The translations under genes were made by a program, and so were the position numbers. Of a stretch of 64,000 bases of DNA, positions 1 to 8,928 are shown piece after piece; the first letter of the stretch is position 1; every line of letters starts with the position of its first letter. Under the pieces are notes generated by a model, which was not told the DNA's origin, made no database searches, and saw nothing but the letters and a program-made list of their open reading frames with translations. The DNA lies in the NCBI GenBank assembly GCA_018268715.1, contig JAFDVZ010000030.1:17975-81974 (forward strand), written 5' to 3'. This DNA is from Acidobacteriota bacterium (lineage in GTDB: Bacteria > Acidobacteriota > Terriglobia > Bryobacterales > Bryobacteraceae).

Positions 1-28
1 GCCGGATCACGATAATCGGTTCGCCCAT
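1..28 (-). CDS. 5' end of an unidentified gene leaving the window
   Basis: A minus-strand ATG at 28 begins a reading frame that runs off the left edge; only nine residues (MGEPIIVIR) are visible. The start is supported by a good Shine-Dalgarno sequence (AAGGAGAG on the minus strand, about nine bases upstream). Nothing can be said about function. It is divergent from the lipoprotein gene at 216, so the roughly 190 bases between them probably hold both promoters. Confidence 0.55.
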
Positions 29-215
29 GATGTCTCTCTCCTTCTTCGCTATTTATTCGGCTGTTTCGCCGTAGAACTACACGGGGAGGAGAAGTCTCTT
101 CCCGTCTTCAACTTACCCCCTGGAATAGGCAGGTGAGGGGGATTCGTTTTCGCCAACCTATTGATATGGAAGGAAATAGAAATTTTCGAGTTGTGTGAAC
201 GGCGAAAATCGGGGT

Positions 216-788
216 ATGCAATTCAGGGTCGGTTTTCGCTATACTGCGATTTCCGTGAATCGCCTTGCCCCGGTTGCCCTGGTCGCGCTCGCGCTTGCGT
301 TGGCCGGTTGCGTGTCTCAGCCCGACTTCTACGCGCCGCCCGCCCAGCGCAAGCCGTTGGACGAAAATCTGCTCCGGATCGAACCGATGGTCGAAATGAG
401 TAGTCCGACAGCGGATCAGTTTATCGTTAAAGACATCGATAAAGGCGCCCAGAAAACGCCCTGGAGATGGACACAAAAACGACCTACTGTGCGCGTTGGG
501 CTCCGTTCGACGTCAAATTACCGCTTTCACGTCGAATTCGCGATCGTCGATGCAACGTTCAAGAGCACCGGTCCAGTGACCATCTCCTACTACGTCAACG
601 ACCAGCTTCTCGACACGGTGAAGTATGACAAACCGGGCCGCCTGACCTACGATAAGCCCATTCCTATGCATATGTTGACGCCGATGTCGGACAATACGCT
701 GGCGGCGGAGGTCGACAAGACGTGGCGGGAGTCGAAGAACGACCCGGAGTTAGGCGTGATCCTGGTGCGCATCGGACTGGTGCAGTAG
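216..788 (+). CDS. Predicted lipoprotein of unknown function
   Basis: The 190-residue product starts with a basic N-region, a hydrophobic stretch and a lipobox (LAGC, Cys32), so it is probably lipidated and membrane anchored. The mature part has no family I recognise. It is rich in beta-type sequence, with a segment like an Ig or carbohydrate-binding fold around residues 95-140. I chose the ATG at 216; an in-frame GTG at 195 would add seven residues before the signal peptide. The stop codon is followed directly by the ATG of the GT-C-like membrane protein, so the two are probably co-transcribed and may act together at the envelope. Confidence 0.75.
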   Translation: MQFRVGFRYTAISVNRLAPVALVALALALAGCVSQPDFYAPPAQRKPLDENLLRIEPMVEMSSPTADQFIVKDIDKGAQKTPWRWTQKRPTVRVGLRSTSNYRFHVEFAIVDATFKSTGPVTISYYVNDQLLDTVKYDKPGRLTYDKPIPMHMLTPMSDNTLAAEVDKTWRESKNDPELGVILVRIGLVQ

Positions 789-3011
789 ATGGTCCCGCTG
801 TCGATTCTGCTGGGGGCCGGGCTGACGGTGCTGACCTCGGTCGCCCTGGGTAGGGTCATTCTGCGGCGGCTGAAACTGGAGTTGTACCGCGGGGAAGAGG
901 ACGCGCTGGCCTTCATCACGGGCGCGGCGGTTCTGAGCGGCGTTATTTTTGCGCTTTGTGCGCTCGGAATCGCGCAAAAAGCGTCGTTTTTGACGATTTT
1001 CGCGCTGGTTTTGGGCGCCGCCTGGTTTACTGGGGCTCACCGCAACATCCGGCCGGCTTTCCCGGCTCTCCCGAAGCGGTGGGCCGGCCTGTTCTGGGCG
1101 GGATTCGTGGTCTTTACGGTCCTGTACTTCCTGAGCGCCATGGCGCCAGAGTTCAGTCCGGACGGTACCGCCTATCACCTGAGTTTCGTCGCCCGATACG
1201 CCCGAGAGGGCGGCTTTGTCCGCATCCCCTGGAACATCTACGCGCAGCTTTCGCAGGGCATCGAACTGCTGTACCTGATGGCGTTCACCTTCGGGCGGCA
1301 CTCGGCGGCGGCGCTGGTCCATTACGCGTTTCTTCTGGCGCTGACGCTGGCCATGGTGAGCTACGGGCGGAGGATGGGACATCCGCTGGCCGGGCTGGCC
1401 GGTGCGCTGCTGGTTTATGCGAGTCCCGTGGTCGGGATGGACGGCACGACCGCCTATATCGATGTCGCGGTGGCGGCGGTGCTGTTTGCCGTGTTTTACG
1501 CCGTCGAAATCTGGGACGGCCAGCGGAGCATGGGGTTGCTGGCGGTGATCGGGCTGCTGGCCGGGTTCGCCTACGCCGCGAAATACACGGCCGTGCTGGC
1601 GGTTCCCTATGCGGTGGGCTTTGTGCTGTGGAAGACGCGGCGGGTGAGGCCGGCGCTGTTGGTGGCGGCGTGCTCGGTGGTGTTGATCGCGCCGTGGGTG
1701 GTGAAGGACATCCTGTGGGCCGCGAATCCCGTGGCGCCAATGTTCAACAAGCTGTTTCCGAACCCCTGGGTGCACGTATCCTTCGAAGAAGGCTGGAGCG
1801 CGTACCTGCGCCGCTATTATCTGCCGAACCGATGGACGATTCCGTTCGAGGTTACGCTGCGCGGCGAGGCGTTGTGCGGGTTTCTGGGCCCGGCGTTCCT
1901 GCTGGTCCCCCTGGGACTGTTCGCCCTGCGCGTGCGGGCCGGGCGGCGGGCGCTGGCGGCGGGCGCGCTATTCGCGCTTCCATATGTTTTAAACATTGGG
2001 ACCCGGTTTCTGATTCCGGCCGCGCCCTACTTCGCCTTCGCGCTGGGGCTGGCGCTCTCGGAAACGCCGCTGTTGCTGGCCACGCTGATGGTAGGGCACT
2101 GCCTGCTTTCCTGGCCTTCGGTGGCGACGCGCTACACGGCGGAACATCCCTGGATACTGGGGCGAATTCCGCTGAAGCAGGCGCTGCGCATCGAGTCGCA
2201 GGACTCGTGGCTGGGACGCAAGCATCCGGAATACGCGGTTCCAAAGATGCTCGAGGAGAAGATGGCGCCGGGCTCGCGAGTGTTGACGTTCAGCGGAGTG
2301 GCGGAATCCTATACGACTCGAGATGTCTGGGTGAGCTTCCAGTCGGCGCAGGGAGAGGTCGCCTCCGACATCTTCTATATGGCGTTTCTCGGCGATTTCC
2401 AGCCTCGGTGTTCGGAACGGCTGTCGTTTCCGCCGGCCGGGGTGCGCAAGGTGCGCATTGTGCAGACAGCCAAGCCCGTGGAGGCGCTGCAGTGGAACGT
2501 CGGTGAGGTGCGGCTTTACGCCGGCGGCAAGGAGTTGAAACGCGGCTCCGGGTGGCGGCTGACGGCGAGTCCGAATCCGTGGGATATACAGATGGCGTTC
2601 GATAACTCGCCGGTGACGAGGTGGAGGTCCTGGCGGCGGTTTGAGCCGGGCATGTTTATCGAAGTCGATTTCGGCGCCGTGCAGCAGGTGGACGCGGTGG
2701 CGCTGGAAGGTCCCTACGATTGCGTGGCGCACAACGAACGCATTGAGGCCATGACGGGGGATGGCGCGTGGCGGACGCTGACCGACCAACGCACGATCGA
2801 ACCGAAGAAGCCGCGGGCCTTCATGGGCCGGGCCGCCATGCGCGAGTTGAAACTGCGGGGATTCGATTACCTGTTTATTCGCAAGGGCGAGTTCGGCTGG
2901 GCCGAAGTGGATGAGAATCCGGAGGCGTGGGGATTGAAAGAAGCCGGCGTGGCGAATGGGGGGAAGTTGTACCTGTTGCAGGCGGGCGTTCCGGAGGTGG
3001 AGAACCAGTAA
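789..3011 (+). CDS. GT-C-like multi-pass membrane protein with C-terminal discoidin-like domain
   Basis: The 740-residue protein has about ten hydrophobic segments in its first 430 residues. A loop after the early helices carries the acidic motif PDGTAYHL, which resembles the catalytic loop of GT-C (PMT/ArnT-like) glycosyltransferases that use lipid-linked sugars. The C-terminal third is soluble and, around residues 595-640, contains FDNSPVTRW...FIEVDFG, a signature like F5/8 type C (discoidin) carbohydrate-binding domains. It starts right after the lipoprotein stop and its TAA overlaps the next ATG by one base (TAATG). The GlcNAc-kinase-like neighbour suggests a role in surface glycan or cell-wall sugar handling, which is inference. 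The substrate is unknown. Confidence 0.65.
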   Translation: MVPLSILLGAGLTVLTSVALGRVILRRLKLELYRGEEDALAFITGAAVLSGVIFALCALGIAQKASFLTIFALVLGAAWFTGAHRNIRPAFPALPKRWAGLFWAGFVVFTVLYFLSAMAPEFSPDGTAYHLSFVARYAREGGFVRIPWNIYAQLSQGIELLYLMAFTFGRHSAAALVHYAFLLALTLAMVSYGRRMGHPLAGLAGALLVYASPVVGMDGTTAYIDVAVAAVLFAVFYAVEIWDGQRSMGLLAVIGLLAGFAYAAKYTAVLAVPYAVGFVLWKTRRVRPALLVAACSVVLIAPWVVKDILWAANPVAPMFNKLFPNPWVHVSFEEGWSAYLRRYYLPNRWTIPFEVTLRGEALCGFLGPAFLLVPLGLFALRVRAGRRALAAGALFALPYVLNIGTRFLIPAAPYFAFALGLALSETPLLLATLMVGHCLLSWPSVATRYTAEHPWILGRIPLKQALRIESQDSWLGRKHPEYAVPKMLEEKMAPGSRVLTFSGVAESYTTRDVWVSFQSAQGEVASDIFYMAFLGDFQPRCSERLSFPPAGVRKVRIVQTAKPVEALQWNVGEVRLYAGGKELKRGSGWRLTASPNPWDIQMAFDNSPVTRWRSWRRFEPGMFIEVDFGAVQQVDAVALEGPYDCVAHNERIEAMTGDGAWRTLTDQRTIEPKKPRAFMGRAAMRELKLRGFDYLFIRKGEFGWAEVDENPEAWGLKEAGVANGGKLYLLQAGVPEVENQ

Positions 3012-3949
3012 TGGCGCGGCTGTTTTTGGGAGTGGACGGCGGGCAGTCGAGCACCACCGCGCTCATCGGCGATGAGACCGGGCGGGTGGTCGGATTCGGC
3101 CGCGGCGGACCGTGCAATCATGTGCGCGCCTCCGAGGGCCGGGCGAAGTTCCTGAATGCGATCGGGGGCTGTGTGCGTTCGGCGCTCGATCAGGCCGGCG
3201 TGGGCGAGGCGCGATTTGCATCGGCATGCCTGGGTTTCAGCGGAGGTCCGGCGGACAAGGAAGCCCTGGTGCGCGAGTTGTTGTCGGCGGGTCGTCTGAA
3301 TGTGACCAACGACGCCGTGGTCGCGTTGGCGGGGGCTTGCGCGGGTGAGCCGGGCCTGATCGTCATCGCGGGTACGGGGTCGATTTCGCTGGGCCGCAAC
3401 GCGGCGGGCGAGACGGCGCGCGCCGGGGGTTGGGGCTATGTGTTCGGCGATGAAGGCGGAGCGTTCGACATCGTGCGGCAGGCTTTGCGCGCGGCCCTGC
3501 GCTTCGAAGAAGGCTGGGGAGAGCCGACCGCGTTGCGGGCGTTGCTGCTGGAGGCGACCGGCGCCGCCGACGCCAACGAGTTGATGCATCGCTTCTATAT
3601 GGCGGACTGGCCGCGGTCGCGCGTGGCGACGTTCGCGCCGCTGGTGGACCAGGCGGCGGCCGATGGCGATGAGGCGGCGAGCGATGTGATCGGCCGGGCC
3701 GCCGCGGAGTTGGGGCTGTTGGGCCGGGCGGTCCGCCGGCGGCTGTTCGGCGACCAGGAGCGCGTCCGCGTGTCCTATATTGGAGGCGTTTTCCGAAGCG
3801 GGCGGCTGCTTACGGCGTTCGCCCGGCATTTCGCGGGTGATCGCTTCGACGCTCCGGAATACGGCCCCGCCGCCGGCGCGCTGATCGAGGCCTATCGCGC
3901 CGAAGGATTGCGGCCTGTGCTCGAGAATTTACCGGAGTTCGAGAAATGA
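3011..3949 (+). CDS. BadF/BadG-type ATPase, N-acetylglucosamine kinase-like
   Basis: The 312-residue protein belongs to the ASKHA fold. The N-terminal phosphate-1 motif (FLGVDGGQSSTTALIGDETG) and the phosphate-2 motif (IAGTGSISLGRN) are both clear, and a GGVF segment near the C-terminus matches the adenosine motif. Length and motifs fit the eukaryotic-type N-acetylglucosamine kinase branch of the BadF/BadG/BcrA family. It would phosphorylate an amino sugar, probably salvaged from cell wall or chitin. The frame is open upstream to 2927, but the ATG at 3011 overlaps the preceding stop and fits the family start. Its own TGA overlaps the next ATG (ATGA), so it is translationally coupled on both sides. 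Confidence 0.85.
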   Translation: MARLFLGVDGGQSSTTALIGDETGRVVGFGRGGPCNHVRASEGRAKFLNAIGGCVRSALDQAGVGEARFASACLGFSGGPADKEALVRELLSAGRLNVTNDAVVALAGACAGEPGLIVIAGTGSISLGRNAAGETARAGGWGYVFGDEGGAFDIVRQALRAALRFEEGWGEPTALRALLLEATGAADANELMHRFYMADWPRSRVATFAPLVDQAAADGDEAASDVIGRAAAELGLLGRAVRRRLFGDQERVRVSYIGGVFRSGRLLTAFARHFAGDRFDAPEYGPAAGALIEAYRAEGLRPVLENLPEFEK

Positions 3950-5259
3950 ATAAGTTTGCGTGGCTGTTGATGGCGGCGACCGCGTTCGCCGCGGAACCGG
4001 ATTGGCGGACGGTGGAGGACCGGGCGCTCGAACTGCTGGTGAAGTATGTTCGGATGCAGACGGTGAACCCGCCGGCGAATACACGCGCGGCGGCGGAAAT
4101 GTTTCGCGCGGAATTAGAGGCGGTCGGGCTGAAGCCGACCCTGTACACCAGTGGCCCGGACGGGCAGACGAACCTGGTGGTGCGGATGGCCGGGCGCGAC
4201 CGCTCGAAGAAGCCGCTGCTGTTGCTGAATCATTTCGACGTGGTGCCGGTGGACCGGAAGGCGTGGTCGATGGATCCGTTCGCGGCGCTCATCAAGGACG
4301 GCGTGATCTGGGGGCGGGGCACACTCGATATGAAGGGCATCGGCGTCCAACAATTGACGGCGCTGATCGAATTGAAGAAGGCCGGGATTACGCCCGCTCG
4401 CGACATTGTGATGCTGGTGACCGCGGACGAGGAGACCAACGGCGTGCGGGGCATCCGGTGGATGCTGGAGAACCACCCAGCGGAGATCGATTGTGAGTAT
4501 GTGCTGGACGAAGGCGGCATGGGGACTCGCGATGTGCTGGCGGTGAACAAGCTGGTGTTCGGCGTGGCGGTGGGCGAGAAGCAACTCATGTGGCTGCGGC
4601 TGAAGGCTCGCGGAACGGCGGGGCATGGGTCGCAGCCGATCGCCAATAACGCCAACCTGATCCTGCTGGAGGCGGTGCGCAAGGCGCTGGCCGCGCCGGA
4701 GGGCGCGAAGCCGAATCCGGTGATCGAAGAGATGAAGCGCAATATCGGAGAGTTCGCGGCGAACAAGTTCACCTCGGCGATTCAGCGCAACACCATGTCG
4801 CTGACCACGCTGACTTCGGGCGTGGGGTCTCCGGTAAAGGTGAACGTCATTCCATCGCTCGCCGAGGCGACGCTCGACTGCCGGCTGCTGCCGGGGGTGA
4901 ACGCCGAGGAGTTCATCTCCGAAATGAAGGCGCGCATCAACGATCCTCGAGTGGCCGTGGAGATCATCGCGCAGCCGGTGGACGCGGGCGCGAGCCGTAG
5001 CGACACGCCGCTGTTCGCGGCGATCCGCAAGGCGATTCTGGCCGCGCATCCCGACGCCGTGGTGACGCCGATGTTTGTGCCGTTCGGCACCGACTCAGTG
5101 AATTTGCGGAAGCGGGGCGTCGTCGCCTATGGGTTGACGCCGATGATTCTCGACGCGGCCACCGCCGCCACCATGCACTCGGACGAAGAACGGATCCCGA
5201 TCGCGGAGTTCAAGACCGGCCTGCATATCTTCTACGACGTGTTGCGGTCGGAGTTCTGA
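3946..5259 (+). CDS. Secreted M20-family zinc peptidase
   Basis: The 437-residue protein has an N-terminal signal peptide ending near AFAAEP, so it is exported. The M20 metal ligands are all present: His and Asp in NHFDVVP, Asp in GRGTLDMKG, the Glu pair in TADEETNG, the acidic residue in LDEGG, and a late His in TMHSDEERIPI. The dimerisation-type insert (GTAGHGSQP) is also present. It probably hydrolyses peptides or N-acyl amino acids in the periplasm. It overlaps the sugar kinase by four bases and is the last gene of the 216-5259 operon, consistent with scavenging of wall-derived or amino-sugar peptides (inference). Confidence 0.9.
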   Translation: MNKFAWLLMAATAFAAEPDWRTVEDRALELLVKYVRMQTVNPPANTRAAAEMFRAELEAVGLKPTLYTSGPDGQTNLVVRMAGRDRSKKPLLLLNHFDVVPVDRKAWSMDPFAALIKDGVIWGRGTLDMKGIGVQQLTALIELKKAGITPARDIVMLVTADEETNGVRGIRWMLENHPAEIDCEYVLDEGGMGTRDVLAVNKLVFGVAVGEKQLMWLRLKARGTAGHGSQPIANNANLILLEAVRKALAAPEGAKPNPVIEEMKRNIGEFAANKFTSAIQRNTMSLTTLTSGVGSPVKVNVIPSLAEATLDCRLLPGVNAEEFISEMKARINDPRVAVEIIAQPVDAGASRSDTPLFAAIRKAILAAHPDAVVTPMFVPFGTDSVNLRKRGVVAYGLTPMILDAATAATMHSDEERIPIAEFKTGLHIFYDVLRSEF

Positions 5260-5273
5260 GAACGGCGCGGGGG

Positions 5274-5636
5274 TCAGGCGGACTGCTGGAGTTGGCGGGC
5301 GTATCCGGCTAACTCCGTGTAGGACGGCGTCACCAGCGTTCGCTCCATGTCCTCATCGGTTTCAATCATGTGAGTCAGGTGCAGCGCCGCCAGTTTCATG
5401 CACCACGGATCGCTGAGCGGAACGCCCAACTCGCCGGATAACTTCATGAGGTGAGGATGGGTGAGCGCGATCACTTTTTCCTGCTTCGGCTCGTCGGCGG
5501 CGGCGACGTCGAACTTCACGTCCACCGTATCGGCGTGGCGTATCGAGATGCCGTTCTGCTGCCAGCGGAATTCGACATCCCAAACGCGGCCAAACGGGTC
5601 GGCCTGGGTCTGAAAATGGCGGAAGTTCTGGGTCAT
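5274..5636 (-). CDS. Small conserved-looking hypothetical protein
   Basis: A 120-residue soluble protein with no signal peptide, transmembrane segment or motif I recognise. It starts MTQNFRHFQTQADPFG and looks like a compact alpha/beta protein: the N-terminal half is strand rich (VWDVEFRWQQNGISI) and the C-terminal half is helical. It is convergent with the M20 peptidase, 14 bases apart, and stands alone between two plus-strand operons. The coding assignment rests on good amino-acid composition and the absence of a competing frame. No function is proposed. Confidence 0.7.
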   Translation of the reverse strand: MTQNFRHFQTQADPFGRVWDVEFRWQQNGISIRHADTVDVKFDVAAADEPKQEKVIALTHPHLMKLSGELGVPLSDPWCMKLAALHLTHMIETDEDMERTLVTPSYTELAGYARQLQQSA

Positions 5637-5764
5637 TCAGAACCAATGTAGCAAACCGTCGTGGGGCGGGACGGGCGCGTCGGCGGGCACGGTTGATATG
5701 ATGGCTTCATGCCCTGGAGTCTTCGTTGACGGCAGCCGATGCGTCCGCCGAAGCGCAGCGTGGA

Positions 5765-6136
5765 ATGACGGACCGGCGGCGGTCCATTACGCTGGTGCTG
5801 GCGTGCACGATCCTGGGGGCCGCCGCCCAGATGTTGATCAAATCGGGAGCGACGGCCTTGCCGCACGTTTCCGGCTTCATCCCCAATGTGCTGGCCATGC
5901 TGTCGAGTCCGCTGTTGCTGGCCGGTTATAGCTTCTATGGCCTGAGCACGGTGCTTCTGGTGGTGGCGCTGAAACATGGAGAGCTATCCATGTTGTATCC
6001 GATCATCGCCCTGACCTATGTCTGGGTGGCGATCCTCTCCGTGCTGGTTTTCCACGAGCATCTGAGCCCGCTGCGAGTGGCCGGAGTGGTGGTGATCGTG
6101 GGCGGCGTGGCGATATTGGGGCGGGACAAGTTCTGA
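5765..6136 (+). CDS. Four-TM DMT/EamA-type transporter subunit A
   Basis: The 123-residue protein has four hydrophobic helices, the size of a small multidrug resistance (SMR) or half-EamA subunit. It carries HGELSMLYPIIALTYVWV, a motif shared with its partner downstream and reminiscent of ArnE/ArnF-type lipid-linked sugar flippases. An upstream TTG at 5726 would add 13 polar residues; I prefer the ATG at 5765. Its TGA overlaps the ATG of the next gene (TGATG), so the two subunits are made together and probably form an antiparallel heterodimer. The substrate is unknown: drug efflux or export of a small or lipid-linked compound are both possible. Confidence 0.8.
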   Translation: MTDRRRSITLVLACTILGAAAQMLIKSGATALPHVSGFIPNVLAMLSSPLLLAGYSFYGLSTVLLVVALKHGELSMLYPIIALTYVWVAILSVLVFHEHLSPLRVAGVVVIVGGVAILGRDKF

Positions 6137-6537
6137 TGGCGACTCCGCTTTCCTCCATGGCGCTGGTATCGTTCGGCGCTTTCATCGGGTCGTTCGGCGC
6201 GGCCTTCCTGAAAGCCGGAGCGACGCGACTGCAGTTCACCGTGGCGAGCCTGGCCCGCAACTGGCGGCTGGCGCTGGGCGTGTTCTTCTTCTGCTTCTCC
6301 TCCATCTTCTTCGTCCTGGGCCTGAAGGAAGGCGAACTCAGCGTGCTGTATCCGATGGTTTCGCTCGGCTACGTGTGGACGCTGCTGTGGTCGCGGATTT
6401 TCTTCGGCGAGCGGTTGACGATGACGAAACTGGCCGGCCTGGCGCTGATCCTGATCGGCGTGCTGATGGTGGGCCTGGGAACGGAACGGGACCCCGCGGT
6501 GCGCGGCGCGCTGAATCCGAGCGGGCAGGTTCGTTAG
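6136..6537 (+). CDS. Four-TM DMT/EamA-type transporter subunit B
   Basis: The 133-residue partner of the preceding gene has four predicted helices and a short polar C-terminal tail. It repeats the same signature (KEGELSVLYPMVSLGYVW, then FFGERL), showing that the pair arose by duplication. Such paired half-size transporters normally work as heterodimers with opposite membrane topology. It begins on the last base of its partner's stop codon. Rhamnulokinase starts about 50 bases downstream and may share the transcript, so a sugar-linked substrate is possible, but this is only a context guess. Confidence 0.8.
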   Translation: MATPLSSMALVSFGAFIGSFGAAFLKAGATRLQFTVASLARNWRLALGVFFFCFSSIFFVLGLKEGELSVLYPMVSLGYVWTLLWSRIFFGERLTMTKLAGLALILIGVLMVGLGTERDPAVRGALNPSGQVR

Positions 6538-6588
6538 CCGGCGTTGGCCGGGGCGGTCCTGATAAGATGCTCCTCTGGACACAACGTC

Positions 6589-8007
6589 ATGCCGCACTAT
6601 TTAGCTGTCGACCTGGGCGCGGAAAGCGGCCGGGTCATGCTGGCCACGCTCGAACGCGGCCGTCTGGAACTTGAGGAACTCCATCGTTTCGCCAACGCTC
6701 CGGTGCAACTTCCCACCGGCTTGTACTGGGACAGCTTCCGGCTGTTTCACGACATCGTGCGCGGGCTGAGCGTCGCCGGCCGCGAACGCAAGCTGAAGGT
6801 GGCGGGCATCGGCATCGACACCTGGGGCGTCGACTTCGGACTGCTCGGCGCCGACGGCTCCCTGGTGGATTGCCCGCGCCATTACCGGGATCCTCGCAAC
6901 GACGGAATTCCGGAGCGGTTGTTTGAAACAGTTCCTCGCGGCGATGTTTTCGCGCACACCGGCATCCAGTTCATGCAGTTCAACTCGATCTACCAGTTGT
7001 ACGCCATGAAACTGGGCGGATGTCCGGGGCTGGGCGTGGCGGAGCGGCTGCTGTTCATGCCGGACCTGCTGAGTTACTGGTTGACCGGAGTTCAGAAGAG
7101 CGAGGCGTCGATCGCCAGCACGTCGCAGTTCTACGATCCCCGGAAGAAACGTTTCGCCACGGAGTTGTTTGAGCGGCTGGGGCTGCCCACGTCCATCCTG
7201 CCGCCGCTGGTGGAAACCGGAACGCTGCTGGGGCCGCTGCGGGAGGAGTTGGCGGAGTCGACGAAACTGGGGCCGGCGCCGGTGTACGCGACCGCGGCGC
7301 ACGACACGGCCTCCGCGGTGGCCGCCGTGCCGGCGTCGGGCGACCGGTGGTGCTACATCAGCTCCGGTACGTGGTCGCTGATGGGCGTCGAACTCGACGA
7401 GCCGGTGATTACGGACCGTTCCCTCGAACTGAACTTCACCAATGAAATCGGGGCCGGCGGGAAGGTGCGGTTCCTGAAGAACATCGCCGGGCTGTGGCTG
7501 TTGCAGGAGTGCCGCCGGGCGTGGGCCGCCGAGGGCCGCGAGTATAGCTACGAAGAGTTGGCGCGGCTGGCGGCGGAGGCGGGGCCATCGAACGGGACGC
7601 TGGACGTCGACGCTTTCCTGCATCCGGGGCAGATGCCGTTGAAGATCGCGGCTTGGCGGCGGGCGCACAGTCAGCCGGTTCCGGAGACGCCGGGAGAGGT
7701 ATGCCGAGCGATTTTGGAAGGGTTGGCGGCGCGGTACGCCGAGGTGCTCGAAAGCCTGGACGAGATTGTGGGCCATCGCATCGAGACGATCCATATCGTC
7801 GGCGGAGGATCGCGGCACCGCCTGCTGAACTCGCTGGTGGCCGAGGCGACGGGAAGACGGGTGATCGCGGGTCCCACGGAAGCCACCGCCATCGGCAATG
7901 TCCTCGTGCAGGCCGTCGCGGCGGGTCAGTTGAGGGACTTGGCCGAGGGCCGGGAGATCGTCCGGGGGGCGTTCGAACTGGAGATCTTCGATCCGCCGGC
8001 GGCTTAG
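6589..8007 (+). CDS. rhaB: Rhamnulokinase (FGGY family)
   Basis: The 472-residue protein has the FGGY carbohydrate kinase layout: N-terminal LAVDLGAESGRVML, then GIDTWGVDFGLL, then ISSGTWSLMGVEL at the domain boundary, and the ATP-site motif HIVGGGSRHRLLN. These combined motifs, with AESGR in the first loop, are typical of RhaB, which phosphorylates L-rhamnulose at C1. The ATG at 6589 gives the family length; the frame is open further upstream to 6544. No rhamnose isomerase or aldolase is seen nearby, so the rest of the pathway must be elsewhere or other deoxysugars may be used. Confidence 0.88.
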   Translation: MPHYLAVDLGAESGRVMLATLERGRLELEELHRFANAPVQLPTGLYWDSFRLFHDIVRGLSVAGRERKLKVAGIGIDTWGVDFGLLGADGSLVDCPRHYRDPRNDGIPERLFETVPRGDVFAHTGIQFMQFNSIYQLYAMKLGGCPGLGVAERLLFMPDLLSYWLTGVQKSEASIASTSQFYDPRKKRFATELFERLGLPTSILPPLVETGTLLGPLREELAESTKLGPAPVYATAAHDTASAVAAVPASGDRWCYISSGTWSLMGVELDEPVITDRSLELNFTNEIGAGGKVRFLKNIAGLWLLQECRRAWAAEGREYSYEELARLAAEAGPSNGTLDVDAFLHPGQMPLKIAAWRRAHSQPVPETPGEVCRAILEGLAARYAEVLESLDEIVGHRIETIHIVGGGSRHRLLNSLVAEATGRRVIAGPTEATAIGNVLVQAVAAGQLRDLAEGREIVRGAFELEIFDPPAA

Positions 8008-8037
8008 GACCCAGGCCCAGCCGTTCGAACGCAGACG

Positions 8038-8928
8038 CTACTTCAGATTTTGTTCGAAGAAGTCGCCGATCCGCTGGCGGTACTCGTCCGCGGCGACCCG
8101 GATGCCCGCGATGTGGCCGCCGGTCGGGATGCGCCAGTACTGCTTCGGCTCCCTCGCGTTGGCGAAGTTGCGGTCGCTGTTGTCGGGAGGGACTACCTTG
8201 TCCTCCATGCAGTGGACGATGAGCAGAGGGCGAGGGCTGATGCGGGCGATGACATCCATGGGACGGATGCGGTTGGGATCGATTCCCGTGCGAAGCTTCA
8301 CCACCTGCAGCGTGATTGGGGCGAAGGGGAAGGGCGGCAGTCCGATGAAATGCTCGAAGCTGCTTTCGATGACTCGCGGGGCGTCGCTGAAGCCGCTGTC
8401 ATCGACCGCCGCTTTGATGCGCGCATCGTCGGCCGTGGCCAGCAGGGTTGTCGAACCGCCGAGCGACACGCCCAGGGCGCCGATACGGTTGTGGTCGACG
8501 TCGGGGCGGGATACGAGATAGTCCACCGCCGAGATCAGGTCGGCTTTTTCTAACTCGCCGAGCGTGACGGCGTCGCCACCGCTCTGGCCGCGGTCGCGCA
8601 TGTCGTAAGTCAAGATCGAGAAGCCACGACGGTGCAGGAAATCGGCATAGGGCAGCATCTGGAGCTTGTTGTCGCCATAGCCGTGCGATAGCACTACCGT
8701 GGCGTGCTTCTCGCCAGGAAAGAATTGCGCGGCGATGCGAACCTTCGTTCGGCTGTCGAAGCTGACGTCCTGTGGGTGTAAGTCGGGGAAGTCCGCCGGT
8801 CCTTTGCGATAGTGCGCGGCCTTGGGATGGATTGCGCGTTCCGATCCTACCCAGCCCACCGTTAACAGCGCGACCACCACCAGCGCCACGAACCCCAGGG
8901 CGATGCGGCGGATCCAGATCTTACTCAT
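8038..8928 (-). CDS. Membrane-anchored alpha/beta hydrolase
   Basis: The 296-residue protein has one N-terminal transmembrane helix followed by an alpha/beta-hydrolase domain. The oxyanion segment (VVLSHGYGDNK), nucleophile elbow (GVSLGG), acid (MEDKVVPP) and catalytic His (TGGHIAG) appear in order, so the triad looks complete. I chose the ATG at 8928, which overlaps the RND pump stop codon by eight bases (ATGAGTAA on the minus strand); an earlier in-frame ATG at 8952 lies inside the RND gene. It resembles peptidases or esterases of the S9/DUF1749-like type. Being last in the efflux operon, it may process a compound handled by the pump (inference). Confidence 0.82.
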   Translation of the reverse strand: MSKIWIRRIALGFVALVVVALLTVGWVGSERAIHPKAAHYRKGPADFPDLHPQDVSFDSRTKVRIAAQFFPGEKHATVVLSHGYGDNKLQMLPYADFLHRRGFSILTYDMRDRGQSGGDAVTLGELEKADLISAVDYLVSRPDVDHNRIGALGVSLGGSTTLLATADDARIKAAVDDSGFSDAPRVIESSFEHFIGLPPFPFAPITLQVVKLRTGIDPNRIRPMDVIARISPRPLLIVHCMEDKVVPPDNSDRNFANAREPKQYWRIPTGGHIAGIRVAADEYRQRIGDFFEQNLK

